The notes under the pieces were generated by a model. It saw only the letters and a program-made list of their open reading frames with translations, was not told the DNA's origin and ran no database searches. From positions 1 through 43,502 of the forward strand of contig CALHIR010000029.1 of assembly GCA_938030705.1 (NCBI GenBank): a stretch of 43,502 bases of DNA. The letters are read 5' to 3'. Positions 39,975-43,502 of this stretch are shown one piece after another. The position numbers were made by a program, and so were the translations under genes. How positions within the stretch are numbered: the first letter of the stretch is position 1; each line of letters begins with the position of its first letter. Source of the stretch: Candidatus Poseidoniaceae archaeon. GTDB lineage: Archaea > Thermoplasmatota > Poseidoniia > Poseidoniales > Poseidoniaceae.

Positions 39975-41385
39975 ACAGGAACAACGGCAAACCCAACACC
40001 CACCAGAAGGTTTGGGAAAGCAAACCTGCCACGATAAAACCGAGGCAAAGGAAGACCAAAGCCCATTCATCTTGACGAGCGCGAATCGCACCCATGTTGC
40101 CGCTCATCCACCACGACAGGAGCAGAAGAACGCCTGCAGAAAGGCTGCTTGCGGTCGCAGCAGCGTACAATTTCGCACCGTTTTCAGCTGGACCGTTCAA
40201 CACCAAGGCCACCCCCAAAACCACGGCGGCCAACAGGACGAGGAGAATGAAGAGGGTGAACCGCCACGGTCGATGCCCCGCCATCAGACTGGCGTAGGTG
40301 GGCGTGGCTAACAACGTGAACCCCCATCCGGCCAACAATACGGTGAACAGATCGATGGCAGAAGCACCGTGGGTTCCATCGAGGTACGCAACAGGAAAGG
40401 CGAGGGGGGCGAGCAGATGAACCACGAGATAGCCCCCAAACAGACCGTAGGGCAACAAACCAAAGCACATGTCGAGGGCGTGATTGAACTCTCGACGGTA
40501 CACCGAAGGGGCGTCTCTTGCACGACCAAACACCGGGAGAAGCGCTGAGCGTATCGCGGCCGGAACCACAAGGCCGGCCAACCAGACGAGTTGCGCCACG
40601 TGAAAAACGGCGCCGAGCGTTGCGCCGCCCGACGCCGCAACCATGAACTTCTCAATGCGGACCACGTAGGGGAGAATCCCGAGCGTGATGGCGAATGGGA
40701 GGGCTGAGAACAAGAGCGCCTTGGAAGAGGACCAACTCGCACCCAAGTCGTCCCATGTTGTCGTGGAACGGGGAGGGGGAGCGATGCGCATCATCCAGAA
40801 AAGGGCGAGAGCCCACCCTGCGATGGCTCCAAGCAGAAACGCTCCCGTGTAAGCTGTCGCCGAGGAAGAGCCCTGCAAAGCGAGGGCGGCATAAGCGACG
40901 ACCGTGATGCCTCGCTCCACCACCTTCGTCATCGCCTCCAGTCGGGCCTCACCCAAGACCCTCAACCCCGAGCGAGGCGCATACGAGGCAACGTGGACCA
41001 GGGCGATCAGGCCAGCCAAAACAAGGAGCGTGGTGGGCGCCTCTATGTTGAGCAACCCCTCAGGACGAAGGAGCACAGCGAGCAACACAAAGGGTACGGC
41101 CGCCAAAAATTGCCAGCGATAGGTTCGCCAAACCGCTCGGGAAACCATGGCGGGGGCTTTGGTCCCGTCCCGCGCCAAGAGCGTGGGTAAGCCGAGGTCG
41201 ACGACCAAGAACAGCGAAGCATAGAGGTCGATGGCGAGGACCATCCACCCGTACTGTTCCTCCATTAATGCGTGGGTCAGAACGATTTGACCGAGGAAGG
41301 CCAAAGCGACCGCCAACAGGTCGGCACCAACGAGCCACGACGCATCCCGTCCGCTGGAAGGGGGGCGATGGGCGGTCTCGCTCAT
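39931..41385 (-). CDS. Polysaccharide/lipid-linked oligosaccharide flippase-like membrane protein
   Basis: A 484-residue polytopic protein with about 12-14 hydrophobic helices, in the length and style of the MOP-superfamily Wzx-type flippases: pairs of short-loop helices, an N-terminal LVGADLLAVALAFLGQIVLTHAL and a charged loop near DLGLPTLLARDGTKAP. It would move glycans across the membrane. The nearby glycosyltransferase and TupA-like genes support this, but no unique motif proves it. It is convergent with the glycosyltransferase with a 44-base overlap, and follows the small winged-helix gene at 41429-41695 by 43 bases on the same strand. Confidence 0.75.
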   Translation of the reverse strand: MSETAHRPPSSGRDASWLVGADLLAVALAFLGQIVLTHALMEEQYGWMVLAIDLYASLFLVVDLGLPTLLARDGTKAPAMVSRAVWRTYRWQFLAAVPFVLLAVLLRPEGLLNIEAPTTLLVLAGLIALVHVASYAPRSGLRVLGEARLEAMTKVVERGITVVAYAALALQGSSSATAYTGAFLLGAIAGWALALFWMMRIAPPPRSTTTWDDLGASWSSSKALLFSALPFAITLGILPYVVRIEKFMVAASGGATLGAVFHVAQLVWLAGLVVPAAIRSALLPVFGRARDAPSVYRREFNHALDMCFGLLPYGLFGGYLVVHLLAPLAFPVAYLDGTHGASAIDLFTVLLAGWGFTLLATPTYASLMAGHRPWRFTLFILLVLLAAVVLGVALVLNGPAENGAKLYAAATASSLSAGVLLLLSWWMSGNMGAIRARQDEWALVFLCLGFIVAGLLSQTFWWVLGLPLFLFTKQGWRAVRSTLE

Positions 41386-41428
41386 GAAGCAGGGAGGTTG
41401 GTCAGGCTATCAAGCACTTCCGCCTATC

Positions 41429-41695
41429 TCACGCAAGGTCGTCCTCTTCCACGCCCCATGCCCAGAGGCTGACCGTTCCCTTTTGCCCTGACTGAGAGCC
41501 GATGCGGTGAACAAAGGGCGACTTGCGAAGGGCTCGTTGCAAAATATGAGCTCGCACGTCCCGGCCTTCCGCTTCCAAGGCTTCGATGATTTGGGGTGTG
41601 GTCGCCGGTCCGTTGAGGCGAAGCCAACCGACGATCCACTCGGCCTGTTCTCGGTTGGCTTTACGCTCATCACTCCAACGTGAGGGGCGGCCCAT
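41429..41695 (-). CDS. Small winged-helix-like protein
   Basis: 88 residues, charged at the start (MGRPSRWSDERKANREQAEW), then a likely winged helix: helices in WIVGWLRLNG and TTPQIIEALEAEG, a recognition helix in RAHILQRALRKSPF, and a wing with HRIGSQSGQKGTVSLWAWG. It ends in an acidic EEDDLA. This frame has sensible amino-acid composition, whereas the other two overlapping frames are Ser/Arg/Pro-rich shadows. A DNA-binding or regulatory role is possible. It lies just upstream of the flippase gene on the same strand. Confidence 0.6.
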   Translation of the reverse strand: MGRPSRWSDERKANREQAEWIVGWLRLNGPATTPQIIEALEAEGRDVRAHILQRALRKSPFVHRIGSQSGQKGTVSLWAWGVEEDDLA

Positions 41696-41730
41696 GCCGA
41701 TGACTTCGGGCAGCGAGCCAAGAAGATTTG

Positions 41731-41829
41731 TCAGTCCTCGTCGTCAAGGTTGAGGTCCAAATGGACGTGCAAATCGGCGCCCCTAGGGCCATTCCTTCCA
41801 AAAAGGCATGAAGGGAAGCGGAGGCCCAC
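41731..41829 (-). CDS. Possible tiny ORF after the TupA-like gene
   Basis: A 32-codon frame starting with GTG, in the same frame as the TupA-like gene just past its TAG stop, ending LHVHLDLNLDDED. No clear ribosome-binding site. The 143-base gap between 41696 and 41838 otherwise contains nothing recognisable. It may be a small gene, a readthrough extension or chance. Confidence 0.2.
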   Translation of the reverse strand: MGLRFPSCLFGRNGPRGADLHVHLDLNLDDED

Positions 41830-41838
41830 TTTGTGCGA

Positions 41839-42747
41839 CTACGAGCCTTCATTCAACCACAGGCTTCCACCGAGTTCCTCCCACTCGGTCGATTGCGGAT
41901 AGGCTGAATTATGGTAGTTGGTAAATTCGCCAAAATACCATTTTCCTTCGGCCAAGAACAGGTCAACCCTCGTGTAGTCAATGTCTTCAGCCAAACGCTC
42001 GGCGATGGTGATGAGTTCACGAAGGCCTTCCTTTCCAATAAGAGAGACGATCTCGTCGGGCGTATCGTTCTCACTCCATCGGGGGTTGGTTTGGGGGATA
42101 CGCTGGCCATCGCAGCCGTAAATGGATTGAGAGTGGGCGCCCATTCGCCCAACATCGTATTGGATGAACCCCGCTTTTCCGTGGAACACATGGACCTTCC
42201 AATCTTCGGGTAATCGGTTGCCATCCGTCAGCAGTTCTTCGATCATCACGCCCCGTGGTCGTATGTTCACCGCCCCCCATTCGAGAGGAACAGGGAAATC
42301 TTGTTGCAAGCACCAACGCAACGAGCGTTCAATGCGCTTTGTTGTCCACGATTTACCGTCTTGATCGCGTCCGTGTCGAATCACGCGATACCCCTTTGCT
42401 CTACGTGAAAACAAACGACGCTTTCGAGGGACGTTGGCCAGCGGTTCTGGACCGTTATCCATGATGAACAGCACATCCCCGGACCAGTGGTTCGTTTTGA
42501 TGACGCACCGCTCGGGGAGATTGTCCCAATCAATGTTCACGTCCTCGGACCAGTGATAGAGTTCAGTAAGATAACAGATGTCCTTGGAGTGAACGAGTTC
42601 CCGTGAACGGTATTTATCTTCCATCACCGGCAGAAGCGGATTGCGGTCGTCCATGCATCGTTTCAGCAAAAGTTGACTGTAATAGCCCGACTTGGATTCG
42701 TCAAAGACGTGCCACGGTTGGACGCCGCCCGGTAGCAACTCAGCCAT
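41839..42747 (-). CDS. TupA-like ATP-grasp protein, glycan-linked ligase
   Basis: The TupA-like ATP-grasp family (named for teichuronopeptide synthesis) joins amino acids or similar groups to polysaccharides in ATP-dependent steps. Family features seen: an N-terminal MEDKYRSRELV, a conserved VIKTNHWSGDV, the strand-loop VMIEELLTDG typical of ATP-grasp folds, YTRVDLFLAEGKWYFGEFTNYHNSA at the metal-binding end, and Trp-rich pieces. The start at 42747 (MAELLPGG) is chosen over GTG/ATG further up because the extension has no sign of coding. Length 302 residues is normal. Together with the GT-B enzyme and flippase it makes a probable surface-glycan group. Confidence 0.82.
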   Translation of the reverse strand: MAELLPGGVQPWHVFDESKSGYYSQLLLKRCMDDRNPLLPVMEDKYRSRELVHSKDICYLTELYHWSEDVNIDWDNLPERCVIKTNHWSGDVLFIMDNGPEPLANVPRKRRLFSRRAKGYRVIRHGRDQDGKSWTTKRIERSLRWCLQQDFPVPLEWGAVNIRPRGVMIEELLTDGNRLPEDWKVHVFHGKAGFIQYDVGRMGAHSQSIYGCDGQRIPQTNPRWSENDTPDEIVSLIGKEGLRELITIAERLAEDIDYTRVDLFLAEGKWYFGEFTNYHNSAYPQSTEWEELGGSLWLNEGS

Positions 42748-42810
42748 CGTTGGACCGTGCGGGCCCGTCCGCTTTAGACTTGGCACGGTCGGCTTTTCAA
42801 ACCGTTTTGT

Positions 42811-43131
42811 TCAGCCTTGACGGCCAGCGTCGAACATCTCACGCAGGCTGCCGTCTTGCAGCATCTCAAGCGCGATGTCCGACCCGCCAATGAGTTCGCC
42901 GTGAACGTAGACCTGAGGCATGGTAGGGAAGTCCGACCATGCGCAGATGGAGGGAATGGCTCGTGCGTCGCTGAGGACGTTGACGGAGGCGAATTCCTCA
43001 CCGAGGGTCTGGAGGACTTGGGCCGCACGGTTGGAGAAACCGCATTGCGGTTCATTTGGGCTGCCCTTCATGAAGAGCACGAGGGGGTGGTCGTTGACGA
43101 GGCTTTGCAGTTCTTCTGGGGTCCAGTTCAT
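42811..43131 (-). CDS. Monothiol glutaredoxin (CGFS type, GrxD/Grx4 family)
   Basis: 106 residues with the CGFS active site at residues 30-33 in KGSPNEPQCGFSNRAA, plus TMPQVYVHGELIGGSDI, the conserved glutathione-binding TxPxxF/Y and GGxD motifs. CGFS glutaredoxins carry and transfer [2Fe-2S] clusters together with BolA proteins, and take part in iron sensing. ATG 43131 is preceded by AAGGAGTGA; the stop codon of the upstream bolA lies inside this element. A bolA-glutaredoxin operon is a widely conserved pairing in bacteria and eukaryotes. Confidence 0.94.
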   Translation of the reverse strand: MNWTPEELQSLVNDHPLVLFMKGSPNEPQCGFSNRAAQVLQTLGEEFASVNVLSDARAIPSICAWSDFPTMPQVYVHGELIGGSDIALEMLQDGSLREMFDAGRQG

Positions 43132-43136
43132 GGGGT

Positions 43137-43454
43137 TCACTCCTTGTTTTTCTGTATTCGGCGGATGTGGACGCCTCGCCCGCCGCCGTGCGGGTCAAAG
43201 GCCGTGTCGCCAGCCGTTTCGGCTTGGGCGGGGGTCATGCACTTGAGGTCAAGCGCGTGAACGGGGTGGGGGATGTGCTGCTTCATGACGGCGAGCACTT
43301 GCTTTTGGCGTTGAAGGGGACGGACGCCTTCGAAGGTCTCGGAGATGACGCGAACGTGGAAATGGTCGCCCGAGCCGTGCAGATCAATGACCTCGACATG
43401 GGCCTCTGGCACGGCTTTCAGGACTTCAGCCTCAACCCACGCTGCCTCAACCAT
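43137..43454 (-). CDS. bolA: BolA-family protein
   Basis: 105 residues of the BolA family, a class II KH-like fold. The conserved HGSGDHFHVRVISETFEGVRPLQRQKQVLAVM block contains the metal-binding His residues and RhxxV. The C-terminal extension after residue 80 (MTPAQAETAGDTAFDPHGGGRGVHIRRI) is longer than in minimal BolA and holds further His residues. With the downstream CGFS glutaredoxin it would form a [2Fe-2S]-bridged heterodimer. The start at ATG 43454 is 48 bases from the window edge, with GAGGCGT upstream. The remaining upstream bases contain no clear gene. Confidence 0.92.
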   Translation of the reverse strand: MVEAAWVEAEVLKAVPEAHVEVIDLHGSGDHFHVRVISETFEGVRPLQRQKQVLAVMKQHIPHPVHALDLKCMTPAQAETAGDTAFDPHGGGRGVHIRRIQKNKE

Positions 43455-43502
43455 GCTTACGCCTCAACAATCCGAGTATTCGCACCTTCTTTGAACCTGC
43501 GC

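Noticed and set aside
41410-41721. Overlapping 103-codon minus frame at the small winged-helix gene
   Set aside because: Ser/Arg/Pro-rich, no structure; the other frame (41429-41695) has a balanced winged-helix-like composition.
1-43502. Mobile elements, integrases or transposases
   Set aside because: No transposase or integrase motif, no terminal inverted repeats and no target duplications were seen; bacterial-type genes appear long integrated.

Overview
The window reads as a chromosomal segment of a marine planktonic euryarchaeon, most likely Marine Group II (Candidatus Poseidoniales). The archaeal core is clear: the large subunit of D-family DNA polymerase, primase large subunit PriL, the S13-S4-S11-RpoD cluster, an MptE-type pterin kinase, a pantoate kinase, a DUF373 membrane protein and TATA-box promoters. 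Several genes of bacterial type sit among them: LeuRS, bifunctional RibD, a PlsC-like acyltransferase, ribulose-phosphate epimerase and BolA/monothiol glutaredoxin. There are also very large secreted proteins with thrombospondin type 3 repeats and C-terminal membrane anchors. The lineage is inferred from this combination; no 16S gene is present. Genes are densely packed on both strands with no gap above 300 bases, no insertion sequence, no CRISPR array and no rRNA.

Layout. 1-2293: end of an aerobic terminal oxidase operon (subunits III and IV) with an unusual SCO copper chaperone, then tRNA-Ser(UGA). 2481-10803: a membrane-anchored lipoprotein, a lipid kinase, RibD, two uncharacterised genes, a CBS protein, DUF373 and an acyltransferase. 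10854-17667: PriL, MptE, a small membrane protein and DNA polymerase D large subunit. 17788-23344: PyrE, a THUMP-like methyltransferase, the ribosomal/RNA polymerase operon and pantoate kinase. 23328-24371: a TPD-motif nuclease of the family that includes human CDIN1. 24461-36087: an 891-residue surface protein, bacterial-type LeuRS, a membrane-bound transcription regulator with two winged helices, and a WD40-like/thrombospondin surface protein. 36172-43454: a STAND-type ATPase with an N-terminal winged helix, thioredoxin, Rpe, a glycan block (GT-B glycosyltransferase, flippase, TupA-like ATP-grasp) and a BolA-glutaredoxin pair.

How the genes fit together. The oxidase genes and SCO point to aerobic respiration with copper-site assembly. 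The diacylglycerol-kinase-like and PlsC-like proteins suggest some ester-lipid or acyl chemistry outside standard archaeal ether-lipid synthesis. The most unusual stretch is 30048-37746. There a huge calcium-binding-type surface protein is followed on the same strand, 58 bases on, by a membrane-spanning protein whose outside part carries Cys-paired beta repeats and whose inside part carries two winged-helix domains. A winged-helix STAND ATPase diverges from the same promoter region. I propose this as a candidate envelope-sensing module; that is inference from architecture and adjacency.

Many genes appear to be read from TATA boxes about 24-26 bases upstream of the start codon (leaderless), while genes inside operons carry Shine-Dalgarno sequences. 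Start codons were chosen on that basis where possible.
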